Origin: Akkermansiaceae bacterium UBA1315 | GTDB taxonomy: Bacteria; Verrucomicrobiota; Verrucomicrobiia; Verrucomicrobiales; Akkermansiaceae | NCBI GenBank assembly: GCA_002307065.1 | Contig: DBTN01000035.1 | Span: 1-59,165, forward strand | Length of the DNA stretch: 59,165 bases | Reading direction: 5' to 3' | Shown: piece by piece, positions 40,806 to 49,135 of the stretch | Numbering within the stretch: position 1 is the first letter of the stretch | How the letters are laid out: each line of letters starts with the position of its first letter | Program-made: the position numbers and the translations under genes | Notes under the pieces: model-generated | The model's input: only the letters and a program-made list of their open reading frames with translations | Told to the model about the DNA's origin: nothing | Databases searched by the model: none

Positions 40806-41093
40806 ATGACCATGAAACGATTTTCAAAATCGAATCCCAATCCGTATGGGATTGAATCGATCAGTAACAGCCATCTCACGCAGTATGAACGTGTGGAGGC
40901 TCGCAATGCGGCGGAGGACGCCGGGCTTTCTTTACCACGCTGGGTGGATGAGGTGATTCGCGAAGCTCTGGCGGCGCGAGGCAAGGTGGATCGAGGTCAG
41001 CCACCGGAGTATCGGGCGAGGTCGGCGCGAGAGATGTCCCGGCGGTTTTTTGAGCAGGGGAAAGGCGTGTCTCGCCGGATGGATGGGGCATGA
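40806..41093 (+). CDS. Small hypothetical protein
   Basis: 95 residues from ATG at 40806 (MTMKRFSKSNPNPYGIESI). Basic and helical; SLPRWVDEVIREALAARGK could be a helix-rich ribbon-helix-helix-like tail, but no family is recognisable. It follows a long hairpin and is close to a small membrane-protein gene. Real coding is plausible from length and composition, not certain. Confidence 0.45.
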   Translation: MTMKRFSKSNPNPYGIESISNSHLTQYERVEARNAAEDAGLSLPRWVDEVIREALAARGKVDRGQPPEYRARSAREMSRRFFEQGKGVSRRMDGA

Positions 41094-41130
41094 AGTGGTG
41101 AAAGCTAACTTTAACTTAAAGAATAGAAAA

Positions 41131-41331
41131 ATGATCGAGTCTTGGGTGCTGCCTGCTTGGACGGGGCTAGGATGGGTGATGTTTGTTTTGCTGATTCCCG
41201 CGTTGTGGATGGATTATCTCGCACGGCGTAAAGATAAGCCTGAGCAGATGGTTTGGTGGTGGTCGATTCTGGCGAGTTATGGGGTTTTTATCCTGCTCGG
41301 GATTTCGATTTTTTGGGGGGTGGTTTATTAG
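41131..41331 (+). CDS. Small two-helix membrane protein
   Basis: 66 residues: MIESWVLPAWTGLGWVMFVL forms the first hydrophobic helix, DYLARRKDKPEQ a basic loop, and SILASYGVFILLGISIFWG the second helix. No family recognised. Its stop codon overlaps the first base of the heptamer array at 41331. Topology with a basic cytoplasmic loop is expected. Confidence 0.5.
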   Translation: MIESWVLPAWTGLGWVMFVLLIPALWMDYLARRKDKPEQMVWWWSILASYGVFILLGISIFWGVVY

Positions 41332-41393
41332 GTCATTGGTCATTGGTCATTGGTCATTGGTCACTGGTCACTGGTCACTGGTCACTGGTCATG
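41331..41393. repeat. Heptanucleotide tandem array (GGTCATT)4(GGTCACT)4 GGTCATG
   Basis: Nine units in register; the first four are identical to those at 44-92 and the next four carry one C in place of T. It separates the small membrane gene from the RlmM-like gene, at the right border of the accessory region. Confidence 0.95.
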
Positions 41394-41457
41394 GGGGTGA
41401 AGAAAGAGATCGATTCTTGTCAGGAGGGGGCGGGGGAGGCAGCGTGGGTTTCACGCG

Positions 41458-42471
41458 ATGGCCTTTATGATGAAACAGCTTGAGACGGGTTTTGTATTTG
41501 CTCTGACGAACCCAGGATCGGAGAAGGCTTTGAAGCTGGAGGTGGAGATGGCGCGGCCGGATTGGCGGTTGAGCTATCAGCGGCGGGGGTTTGTGACGTT
41601 CAAGTCGTCGGGGGATGAGCTGTTTTCGGTGGAGTCGCTGAATGTGCCGGTGGCCTGTGCGCGGCGGTTTTGTCTTTCGTTAGGGAAATCGGCGACGCGG
41701 GAGGAGGCGGTGGAAAAGATCGTGGGTGCGCTGGGGGAAGGGGCGATCGTTCAGCAGGCGCGGTTTTTTGACCGGAAGATGCAGGGCGTGCAGGACGGCG
41801 GAGATTTGCCGCAGGTCGGGGATGGGGTGGGGACGGTGGTGGAGCTTTCGGAAAATGAATTTTGGTCGGGGGTGCATCGGCATGACCGGTTTTTGAGTGC
41901 GTATCCGGCGGGCGATCCAGGGTTGGTGATGCCGGTCGAGTCGCCATCGCGGGCGTGGCTGAAAGTGGAGGAGGCGGTGCGGTTTTTCGGGATCGAATTT
42001 TCCGCGAAAGACATCGTGGTGGAGGTCGGGGCGTCGCCGGGCGGGGTGGTGCTGGCATTGCTGAATCGCGGGGCGTCGGTGATCGGCGTGGACCCGGCGA
42101 AGATGGCGGAGGTGGTGATGGCGTCGGCGATCGAAAACCGGGAGGACGCTCGGAGGGATCGGCCGTGGTTTTATCATTGCCGGAAACCTGCGGCGCTGGT
42201 GAGCAAGCGGGATTTGGGGACGGGGGTGACGTGGTTTATGTCGGACATGAATCAGTCGCCCGAGGTGGTTTTGAAGGAATGCGCGCGGTTTCGGAAAATG
42301 TGTCCATCGATCCGGGGAGCGCTGATGACGTTAAAATTGACCGATTTGCTCGATATCGGGCGGAAAGAAGAGTGGTTTTCCGCGTTGAGGGAGATGGGAT
42401 TTGGGACGATCCGGATGCAGCAGTTCAGCGCGCATCACAAGGAAGTGGTGCTGATGGGAAAAGTTTGCTAG
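41458..42471 (+). CDS. RlmM/FtsJ-like rRNA methyltransferase
   Basis: 337 residues. The N-terminal half (TGFVFALTNPGSEKALKLEV, then RPDWRLSYQRRGFVTFKSSG) resembles the THUMP-type RNA-binding part of RlmM, and the C-terminal half is a Rossmann methylase with the SAM motif VVEVGASPGGVVLALLNRGA and GVDPAKMAE, MSDMNQSP and TLKLTD corresponding to the K-D-K-E family layout. RlmM adds a 2'-O-methyl to C2498 of 23S rRNA. The reading frame begins at three closely spaced ATGs (41458, 41467, 41470). It is the first core-like gene after the island. Confidence 0.75.
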   Translation: MAFMMKQLETGFVFALTNPGSEKALKLEVEMARPDWRLSYQRRGFVTFKSSGDELFSVESLNVPVACARRFCLSLGKSATREEAVEKIVGALGEGAIVQQARFFDRKMQGVQDGGDLPQVGDGVGTVVELSENEFWSGVHRHDRFLSAYPAGDPGLVMPVESPSRAWLKVEEAVRFFGIEFSAKDIVVEVGASPGGVVLALLNRGASVIGVDPAKMAEVVMASAIENREDARRDRPWFYHCRKPAALVSKRDLGTGVTWFMSDMNQSPEVVLKECARFRKMCPSIRGALMTLKLTDLLDIGRKEEWFSALREMGFGTIRMQQFSAHHKEVVLMGKVC

Positions 42472-42630
42472 GTTTCAGTTTTCAGTTTTTAAGGGAAGAG
42501 AAGAAGAGCAATGACTAGATGTGGGGTCTGAAAAGATCGTGGATCTACGGGTGGTGATTTTTTACAGAAGTCTTGCCAAGGCAGGTTGAAAGCGGAAACT
42601 ACACGGCAACTGATTAAAGGTTTTTTTCTC

Positions 42631-43728
42631 ATGAAGTTCCGTATCTCCAAGGAAGCATTTCTCGACGGCCTGCAAAAGGTCCAGCACGTGGTTAGCTCAC
42701 GCACCACCCTGCCGATTTTATCCAACGTGCTGCTGGTCGCCAAGGATGGCCGCTTGCAGTTTACGACCACGGATTTGGACGTCGGAATCACCGGTTCGGT
42801 GGAGGCGCAGATTGAAAAAGAAGGCGCGACGACTCTGCCGGCCAAGCGGTTGGTGAGCATCATCCGCGAGCTTCCGGCGAGCGAGGTGGAAGTGGTGGTG
42901 GACGGAAAAAACCATGCGTCGATCCGCAGCGGCCCGTCGTTTTTCAAGATCATCGGTTTGAGCGATTCGGAGTTTCCTCCGCTCCCGGATTTTGAAGGTG
43001 CGAAGGTCTTTAAAATTCCGCAGCAGGCATTGCGCGACGGATTGAAAAAAACTTCTTATGCGATCTCGACCGACGAGACGCGTTACGTGCTCAACGGGAT
43101 TTTCACTTCGTTCCGCGATGGGAAAATGACGCTGGTCGCGACCGACGGACGCCGGTTGGCCATGGTGGATACGGATTTGGAGTTTCCGGCATCGCACGAG
43201 ACCGACGTGATCATTCCGACGAAAGCGGTGCAGGAATTGCAGCGGTTGCTGGGTGACAGCGGTGATGTGATCGTGAAGCTGAGTGACAATCAGGTATCCT
43301 TCGCGGTGGGCGACAGCTTGCTGGCCAGCAAATTGATCGAAGGCAATTACCCGAACTATCGTCAGGTGATCCCAGGCGACAGCAATGAGCGGGTCATCAT
43401 TTCCCGTGAGGCGTTGCTTGAGACCGTTCGCCGCGTTTCCTTGCTGTCATCGGATAAGTCGAACTCGGTGAAGCTGGTGTTCAGCGAAAACCGGATCGAG
43501 GTCACCGCCAACTCGCCGGATGTTGGTGAAGCACAGGAGTCGATGGATGTGATTTACCAGGGCCCGGCGATGCAGATCGCGTTTAATCCGGAATTCCTGC
43601 AAGCGCCGCTGCGCAATCTCGACAGCAATGACGTTTATCTCGATTTGATCGACGAAATGAGCCCGGGTGTGCTCCGCATTGAAGGCACGTTCCTTTACGT
43701 GCTGATGCCGATGCGCGTGACGAACTGA
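42631..43728 (+). CDS. dnaN: DNA polymerase III beta subunit (sliding clamp)
   Basis: 365 residues from MKFRISKEAFLDGLQ; upstream in-frame codons are not conserved in the family. Three clamp domains: N-terminal with VVSSRTTLPILSNVLLVAKD and LTTDLDVGI-like FTTTDLDVGI, middle with RYVLNGIFTSF and LVATDGRRLAMVDT, and C-terminal ending in the hydrophobic cleft residues VLMPMRVTN. It tethers polymerase III to DNA. Usually adjacent to dnaA; here separated by 18.6 kb. A terminator follows. Confidence 0.97.
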   Translation: MKFRISKEAFLDGLQKVQHVVSSRTTLPILSNVLLVAKDGRLQFTTTDLDVGITGSVEAQIEKEGATTLPAKRLVSIIRELPASEVEVVVDGKNHASIRSGPSFFKIIGLSDSEFPPLPDFEGAKVFKIPQQALRDGLKKTSYAISTDETRYVLNGIFTSFRDGKMTLVATDGRRLAMVDTDLEFPASHETDVIIPTKAVQELQRLLGDSGDVIVKLSDNQVSFAVGDSLLASKLIEGNYPNYRQVIPGDSNERVIISREALLETVRRVSLLSSDKSNSVKLVFSENRIEVTANSPDVGEAQESMDVIYQGPAMQIAFNPEFLQAPLRNLDSNDVYLDLIDEMSPGVLRIEGTFLYVLMPMRVTN

Positions 43729-43752
43729 GATTTCCGTCAGACGGATTTTTGA

Positions 43753-43788
43753 GAAAACTGATCGGGAAACCGGTCAGTTTTCTTTTTT
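43753..43788. terminator. Terminator between dnaN and the convergent HExxH gene
   Basis: Imperfect stem GAAAACTGATCGG / CCGGTCAGTTTTC with a GAAA loop, followed by TTTTTT on the plus strand. The stop codon of the convergent gene lies inside it. Confidence 0.88.
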
Positions 43789-44943
43789 GGCGAAGATCAG
43801 ATCGATGCCTTTCCGGTTCCAGGCGTTGGCGACCTCGCTTTCGAGTTGCTCGTAAGTGCGTCCGTCTAACAGGAGGACGTAGGCTTGCTTGAGGGTCTTT
43901 TTTTCGCGCAGGGCTTTGAGGAAACTTTTGATCCGCGCGGCGTCGCCTTTGCCGTCGAAGTGGAAAAAGTAGGTGGTGAGCAGCAGGCTGAAGCCGTAAT
44001 TGATCTGGGTGGTATCGGCGGAGAACTTTTGGTAATCCTGAGCCATGAACGTCTCCAGCGCGGGCAGGTGGATTTTTTTCCCGAGCGCGCGACCCCCGGT
44101 TTCCGGCGTTCCGTAACCGGTCGCGTATTCGATGATCGTGTCGAGATTCGAGCGGACGTTGAACGAACCCGAGCGGTAGGGGGTGATGGCGACGTATTCG
44201 GACAGGCCTTCGAAAAACCAGCCGAGCAGGTTGTTTCCGAAATAGACCGGCGGCGTGAGTTGGTGGGTGAGCTCGTGAGGGAGGACGTGGCTGCTTTTAT
44301 CGCGATCCAGCATATAGCCGCTGCCGACCGGTCGGACGCCGAGGCTTTCGAGCGGGGCGATCACCCGGTTTTCGCCGGTACTTCGCGCGAGGAAAATGCC
44401 GGCGGTGCCTTCGAGGCCGCCGGCTTTGAGGTAGTCCGAGTAGGTTTCGAAAAGGTAGATGAGGTGCTTGCCGCTGGGTGGGCTGCCACCATTGAGGCCG
44501 AGCGGGAGGGTGGCGCAGTAGAGATTCGTCGCTTCAAAAAGCACGGCGAAGCCTTTGACGACGGATTTCGAAAGCCGGACATCTGAGACGTAGCGGTAGT
44601 TCGCGCTTTCGTAGATGAAGCTCTTTTTTTCCGCGTCTTCTTCGATGATGGCGATCTCGGGATCTTCGCCGAAGGTGACGCGCTCGGGCCAGGGGCGGTC
44701 GAAATTTGTCGCGTTGTCTTCGGCGCTGGGGGCTTGGGATTTGACGTATTCGCGATCGGATGCGGACAGTTTCGCGAGCGGAAATGACGCTTCGGTTCCG
44801 GATTTCAGCTTCAGGATGACATTTTCCCCCTCGACCCGGACGAAGTCGGCTTCGACCGTGCGCTCTTGCTCATCGGTCCACCGTCGGGTTTCGGCGGAAG
44901 CGGAAAGGACGCCCGTAAGAAAAATGACGAAAAGGGGACGCAT
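43774..44943 (-). CDS. Secreted SHD1-like / HExxH putative metallopeptidase
   Basis: 389 residues. Signal peptide MRPLFVIFLTGVLSASA, then an SHD1-like domain (RRWTDEQERTVEADFVRVEG, KSGTEASFPLAKLSASDREY, about 20-70) common in planctomycete and verrucomicrobial secreted proteins, and a C-terminal domain with the zincin-type HELTH in SSHVLPHELTHQLTPPVYF (about 224-228), GWFFEGLSEYVA, which supplies the third Glu ligand, and TYFFHFDGKGDAARIKSFLK. DUF1570-like peptidase region. The substrate is unknown. The protein is exported; its stop lies in the dnaN terminator. Confidence 0.72.
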   Translation of the reverse strand: MRPLFVIFLTGVLSASAETRRWTDEQERTVEADFVRVEGENVILKLKSGTEASFPLAKLSASDREYVKSQAPSAEDNATNFDRPWPERVTFGEDPEIAIIEEDAEKKSFIYESANYRYVSDVRLSKSVVKGFAVLFEATNLYCATLPLGLNGGSPPSGKHLIYLFETYSDYLKAGGLEGTAGIFLARSTGENRVIAPLESLGVRPVGSGYMLDRDKSSHVLPHELTHQLTPPVYFGNNLLGWFFEGLSEYVAITPYRSGSFNVRSNLDTIIEYATGYGTPETGGRALGKKIHLPALETFMAQDYQKFSADTTQINYGFSLLLTTYFFHFDGKGDAARIKSFLKALREKKTLKQAYVLLLDGRTYEQLESEVANAWNRKGIDLIFAKKEN

Positions 44944-45046
44944 GGAGATAGGCTGATTCGCAACAGCTTAGAGAGAATCGATCGATCGTCGAGAAAAGAG
45001 ACGTGCGCGGGCAAGTCGTTGCTTGGAATCGTGCGGTATCCGGTTC

Positions 45047-45988
45047 ATGGTTCGCGCGCCCATGGAGGATCGAGAAAAAGCGGAACCGGTTGTAGCGCCG
45101 GAAGGAACAGAACCGGGAATGGAAAACCCGGGGCTGCGTCAGGATTTGTTCGTACTGATGAAGGTGCGGCTGAATTTTTTCGTATTGGTCACGACGTTTT
45201 TCGGATTTTTGTTGGCGTCGAAAGGCGGCTCGATGGATTGGATGAAATTGATCCACACGCTGATTGGCACAATGGCCGCGGCGTTCGGATCGGCGGCATT
45301 TAACCAATTGATGGAAGTGGATCTCGACGCCCGGATGCGGCGGACGGCGAACCGGCCATTGCCTTCGCGGCGGATGGATCCGTTGGTCGCGTTTGGAATC
45401 GGTTGGCTGCTATCGGCGGCGGGGATCATTCACCTGGCGGTCAAAGTCGGCCACCTCGCGGCCTATCTGACGGCGGCCACGGTCGCGATTTACGTTTTTG
45501 TTTATACTCCGCTGAAGCGATTCAGTTCGACGAACACCTTGGTTGGAGCGATTCCGGGAGCGATTCCGCCGATGATTGGTTGGGTGGGGGCTGGAGCGGC
45601 GCTGGGTTGGGAGGCGGCGTTTTTGTTCGGGCTGCTATTTTTTTGGCAACTGCCGCATTTTGTCGCGATCAGTTGGTTGTGCCGTGAGGAGTATGAGGAG
45701 GCCGGTTATCAGATGTGGTCGAATGGCGATTTGACCGGTCGGCGGAGTGGTGTGTTGTCCGTGATTTTTTCGATCGGTTTGGCGGGGTTTTCGTTGCTGC
45801 CGGCTTGGATTGGTTTTGCGAATTTGTTGTGGACGATCATCGGGCCGTTGTTGGCGTTGATCATGGCGGCGTTTGCATTGAGGTTTTCTCGGGATGGGGA
45901 AAGGACCTCGGCGCGGAAGTTGTTCTTTTTTACGCTGCTGTATTTGCCGATCGCGTTGGTGGTATTGTTGGTGGCGTGGAGAAATTGA
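45047..45988 (+). CDS. ctaB: Protoheme IX farnesyltransferase (heme O synthase)
   Basis: 313 residues with start at 45047 (MVRAPMEDRE) or 15 bp later at 45062. UbiA-type prenyltransferase with about eight helices. First Asp-rich motif in FNQLMEVDLDARMRRTANRP (N-x-x-x-D-x-x-x-D), YTPLKR and the second motif region FVAISWLCREEYEEAGY. Converts protoheme with farnesyl diphosphate to heme O for terminal oxidases. No cox genes are next to it. Its 3' end (from 45953) is duplicated at 46341, together with the following palindromic region. Divergent from the HExxH gene. Confidence 0.9.
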   Translation: MVRAPMEDREKAEPVVAPEGTEPGMENPGLRQDLFVLMKVRLNFFVLVTTFFGFLLASKGGSMDWMKLIHTLIGTMAAAFGSAAFNQLMEVDLDARMRRTANRPLPSRRMDPLVAFGIGWLLSAAGIIHLAVKVGHLAAYLTAATVAIYVFVYTPLKRFSSTNTLVGAIPGAIPPMIGWVGAGAALGWEAAFLFGLLFFWQLPHFVAISWLCREEYEEAGYQMWSNGDLTGRRSGVLSVIFSIGLAGFSLLPAWIGFANLLWTIIGPLLALIMAAFALRFSRDGERTSARKLFFFTLLYLPIALVVLLVAWRN

Positions 45989-46655
45989 CACCGCATGAGG
46001 CGTCCTTACAGGACGCGAATGGTGGGGGTGGTCTTCTCCCGGGGTTTTCACCCCGGGCTGGGATGAGTCGTCCATTCAGGACGGGATTTGGTAGAGCCGG
46101 TCTGTCGCAACGGGGCATTTTGTTTCGGGCTGGGATGAGTCGTTTTTTCGGGGCGGGATTTGATACGTTGTGACGGCGGAGGAATGTGTGGCGACCGGGG
46201 ATGGGTGGTGGATTTTTGGCGGATGGGAACCGGTATGTCCCAACGGGACATTTCATAAAAGCCTAGGGTGAAACCCTAGGTCAGGAATCGGAATGGATTG
46301 CGTTCTGAAGGAACGCTTCATGCGGGGTGGCGGTGTCGGCGCGTTGGTGGTATTGTTGGTGGCGTGGAGAAATTGACACCGCATGAGGCGTCCCTACAGG
46401 ACGCGAATGGTGGGGGATTTATTTCCCGGGGTTTTCACCCCGGGCTGGAATGATTCGTCCATTCAGGACGGGATTTGGTAGAACCGGATGTCCCAACGGG
46501 ACATTTTGTCTCGGGCTGGTATGATTCGTCCTTTCAGGACGGGATTCGATAGAACCGTTTTGTCCCAACGGGACATTTCATATCAGCCTAGGGTGAAACC
46601 CTAGGTTGGGGATCGGAGCAAATTGCGTTCTGAAGGAACGCTTCATGCGGGGTGG
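45953..46655. repeat. Tandem duplication of the ctaB 3' end and a palindrome-rich repeat
   Basis: Copy 1 (45953-46331) starts in ctaB; copy 2 (46341-46655) repeats the ctaB end and following sequence with a deletion of about 60 bp. Both contain the short hairpins GCGTCC/GGACGC, CCGGGGT/ACCCCGG, TGTCCC/GGGACA, CCTAGGGT/ACCCTAGG and GCGTTC/GGAACGC. No gene lies in 45989-46726. Confidence 0.9.
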
Positions 46656-46726
46656 TGAGGGGGGCGGCAGCGACGTTTTCGAAGACGGGCGTTGCGAAAT
46701 CGGTTGGGATTCCTTTGAGTTCGCGC

Positions 46727-47443
46727 GTGAGTAAGTTGATCGAACCGGCATTGGAATTGGCGGAGGAATTGCGTGGGCTGAAATTTTCGGCACCGGTTTC
46801 GTGGGTGTATCATCCGCTGGATTATGCGTGGAAGGCGCACGAGATGTATTTGAAGAAATACGGATCGGGGAAAAAGCGGGTGGTGTTTTTGGGGATGAAT
46901 CCGGGACCGTTTGGGATGACGCAGACCGGGGTGCCATTCGGAGAAATTGCGGCGGTTCGGGATTGGATGGGCATCGAGACGGCGATCGAAAAGCCGGTGG
47001 CGGAGCATCCGAAGCGGCCGATCGAAGGGTTCGGCTGCAAGCGGTCGGAAGTCAGCGGGCGTCGGTTATGGGGATTGTTCGCCGAACGTTTCGGGACGCC
47101 GCAGGCATTTTTTGCCGACCATTTTGTGCTGAATTATTGTCCGCTCGTGTGGATGAGTGAAACCGGTGCGAATCTGACTCCGGATAAAATTTCCGCCCGC
47201 GAGATGGAGCCGGTTGAAAGCGCATGTCTCGATCATCTCGCGAAGGTGATCGAAATTTTGAAGCCGGACTCGTTGATTGGGGTTGGAGCTTTCGCGGAGC
47301 AGCGGTTGCGGCGCGCTTGCGAAAAGACGATTCTGAAACCGGTGGTGGGGAAAATCCTGCATCCTTCCCCGGCATCACCCGCGGCGAATCGCGGCTGGGC
47401 GGAGGCGGCAACCCGGCAGATGGAAGAGCAAGGGATCTGGTGA
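46727..47443 (+). CDS. SMUG1-type uracil-DNA glycosylase
   Basis: 238 residues from a GTG at 46727 (SSRVSKLIEPALEL context); a longer in-frame reading begins at 46652 but within the repeat region. Family landmarks: SWVYHPLDYAWKAHEMYL, the active-site GMNPGPFGMTQTGVPFGE, HPKRPIEGFGCKRSEVSGRR, VLNYCPLVWMS and HPSPASPAANRGW, the DNA-binding loop with the catalytic His. SMUG1 excises uracil and 5-hydroxymethyluracil from DNA. Convergent with the SirB1-like gene; they abut. Confidence 0.93.
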   Translation: MSKLIEPALELAEELRGLKFSAPVSWVYHPLDYAWKAHEMYLKKYGSGKKRVVFLGMNPGPFGMTQTGVPFGEIAAVRDWMGIETAIEKPVAEHPKRPIEGFGCKRSEVSGRRLWGLFAERFGTPQAFFADHFVLNYCPLVWMSETGANLTPDKISAREMEPVESACLDHLAKVIEILKPDSLIGVGAFAEQRLRRACEKTILKPVVGKILHPSPASPAANRGWAEAATRQMEEQGIW

Positions 47444-48295
47444 TCAGCCTTCCAAGGTCGCGCGCAACCTTTCAATGAGCTTCGCGTCTTGCGTGCGTCC
47501 CGCGTGTTCGAGTGCGGGCGAAAGATTGTTCATCAGTCGGATCAAAATGCTGCCGGGATCGGCGGTTTGGCGAAGGACCACGCGTTGTTGGTGGCTGAGT
47601 TGATCGGCGTTTTCCAACAATGTCGATTGAAGGTGGAGTCGTCCACGGTCGAAGCAATCGACGATGACCGGGTAGCCGTCTTCAAAGAAGCGGCAGAGGA
47701 AATGACCGGGGAAATTGACGCCTTCGACTTCCATTCCCAAGCGGCGGGCGACGAGGATGTAGATGAGGCAAAGACCGAGCGGGTTGGATTTTCCTTCATC
47801 GATGGCCCAAGCGAGATCCGAGTTACGGGGATCGTAGTAGTCCGACCGGTTGCCCGCGAGTTTTTCATTGGCGAAGAGAAAGACAGCCAGATCGTTTTCG
47901 CTGATGACCGAATCTTCCGTCGCTTCCTCGGCCAGGAGGTCGAGCGCGTCTGAGAGGGGTTGGCGCAAAGTGATTCCGTCGTGGAGGAAATCCGACAGCG
48001 CGCGCAGCAGCGCCTCGAAGGATTCCCAATCTTCCCGGAGAGCGGCGGCACCACCGGTGGGGACGATCCAATCCGCGACGAGGGTTTCCCGTCGCGAAGG
48101 GCTGAGCATGTCCGTGAGAAGCGTCTGTTCTTTTCGCGTCAGCGGCTGCGGATGGGTGGCAAGCCATTCGCTGAGGTCTCCTCCACAAAGCGCGAGGCGT
48201 TCCGCGACACGATCGCGGACTTCGGGGGTTTCGTCGTCGAGAAGTCGGAGCAAGGCACCGATTTCTTCCGAGGCTGGTATCGCGGCATTCGTCAT
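47444..48295 (-). CDS. SirB1-family transglutaminase-like protein
   Basis: 283 residues. After a HEAT-like helical N-terminus (IGALLRLLDDETPEVRDRVA) the SirB1-type core has LAVFLFANEKLAGNRSDYYD, NSDLAWAIDEGKSNPLGLCL (the catalytic position is Leu-Cys-Leu after the PLG), IYILVARRLGMEVEGVNFPG and HFLCRF. The C-terminal tail is helical. Function is unknown in bacteria; members are conserved near tRNA-modification or hem genes. The first Cys of the transglutaminase triad could be the C in GLCLIYIL, to be checked. Confidence 0.83.
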   Translation of the reverse strand: MTNAAIPASEEIGALLRLLDDETPEVRDRVAERLALCGGDLSEWLATHPQPLTRKEQTLLTDMLSPSRRETLVADWIVPTGGAAALREDWESFEALLRALSDFLHDGITLRQPLSDALDLLAEEATEDSVISENDLAVFLFANEKLAGNRSDYYDPRNSDLAWAIDEGKSNPLGLCLIYILVARRLGMEVEGVNFPGHFLCRFFEDGYPVIVDCFDRGRLHLQSTLLENADQLSHQQRVVLRQTADPGSILIRLMNNLSPALEHAGRTQDAKLIERLRATLEG

Positions 48296-48525
48296 GGAGC
48301 AGCCATAGGATAACCGATTCGAAAACGGTGTCCAATCCGATGCGATGAATCCAATGAGTCACCGATTTCTAAAACGAAGTGAAAGTCATGCAGCTTTCGC
48401 GGAAATCATGCAAATCGCGGGCCGTCGAGAGGTGAAGATGCTTTTGACCTTTTTCTTAATACGTTGGAGACGAGCGAGGTGTGCGAACGCGAGATGCTTG
48501 GACGAGGCATTGCTATGGGATCAGG

Positions 48526-48717
48526 ATGAACTTTCGATTTTTGTTAGGTATTCTTTTGATCTCCGGCTGGGTCGGAGTGAGTTCGTGCGAACGGCAGCAA
48601 CGCGGGGTTCCGAATGATTCGGGAGCTTCTTACCAGGACGGTCGCCTGGATGATTCGGGTAAGCACGATTCGTTCGATGGATCGCAGGAAGCGCTGGCAC
48701 CGGGATCGCGGCACTGA
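48526..48717 (+). CDS. Small putative lipoprotein
   Basis: 63 residues starting MNFRFLLGILLISGWVGVSS followed by Cys; VSSC is a lipobox. The mature part is short and acidic/hydrophilic (ERQQRGVPNDSGASYQDG). No family recognised. Start codon chosen by the signal peptide. It lies 120 bp before the tRNA gene. Confidence 0.5.
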   Translation: MNFRFLLGILLISGWVGVSSCERQQRGVPNDSGASYQDGRLDDSGKHDSFDGSQEALAPGSRH

Positions 48718-48835
48718 ATTTCCGATAGGTGGCGGGGATTTGCCGAAGGGATGCATCGATTCGATGAAACCCGCATGGCCGTGGGGCATTCGATCTTCGC
48801 GTGCAAAAAAGAAGTGGGGGATGGATGGGAAATGG

Positions 48836-48907
48836 TGCGCGATACTGGGTTCGAACCAGTGACCCCCTCCGTGTCAGGGAGGTGCTCTACCACTGAGCTA
48901 ACCGCGC
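48836..48907 (-). tRNA. tRNA-Val (anticodon GAC)
   Basis: Minus-strand cloverleaf of 72 nt: acceptor GCGCGGT / ATCGCGC with discriminator A, D arm GCTC..GAGC, anticodon stem CCTCC/GGAGG with loop CTGACAC, T arm ACTGG-TTCGAAC-CCAGT. CCA is encoded next to it at 48833-48835. Confidence 0.97.
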
Positions 48908-49018
48908 TTTCATTTCCAGCCTTCGCAGGCGGGCGGGAAACTTGGGTGGACACCGACCGAGATGCAATCCCTTTTTTCATTTTTTGCAGTCTAACCGACA
49001 ACTTTGTTGAGAGATGGG

Positions 49019-49052
49019 CAAAAAAAAGGCGGGAGGTCCAGGGACCTCCCGC
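49019..49052 (-). terminator. Terminator downstream of the BlaI-H1 gene
   Basis: Perfect 11-bp stem GCGGGAGGTCC / GGACCTCCCGC with a two-base centre and a T run on the minus strand. About 80 bp after the gene stop. Confidence 0.93.
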
Positions 49053-49135
49053 GTTTAGGAAACATCTTAAGGGATAACGCGAACAGCCATCACGCGATCG
49101 CGTGTTGGTTGCTGCTGCGAGTGGTGGGTTTAAGA

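Noticed and set aside
41331..41393. CRISPR array at the heptamer repeats
   Set aside because: Units are 7 bp with no spacers and no cas genes are present.
41600..42177. Proline- and histidine-rich antisense frames in the RlmM-like gene
   Set aside because: Composition is the complement of a GC-rich coding strand; the sense frame has SAM-methylase motifs.
46000..46660. CRISPR-like reading of the repeated palindromes after ctaB
   Set aside because: Repeats are several different short hairpins in tandem-duplicated blocks, without regular unique spacers.
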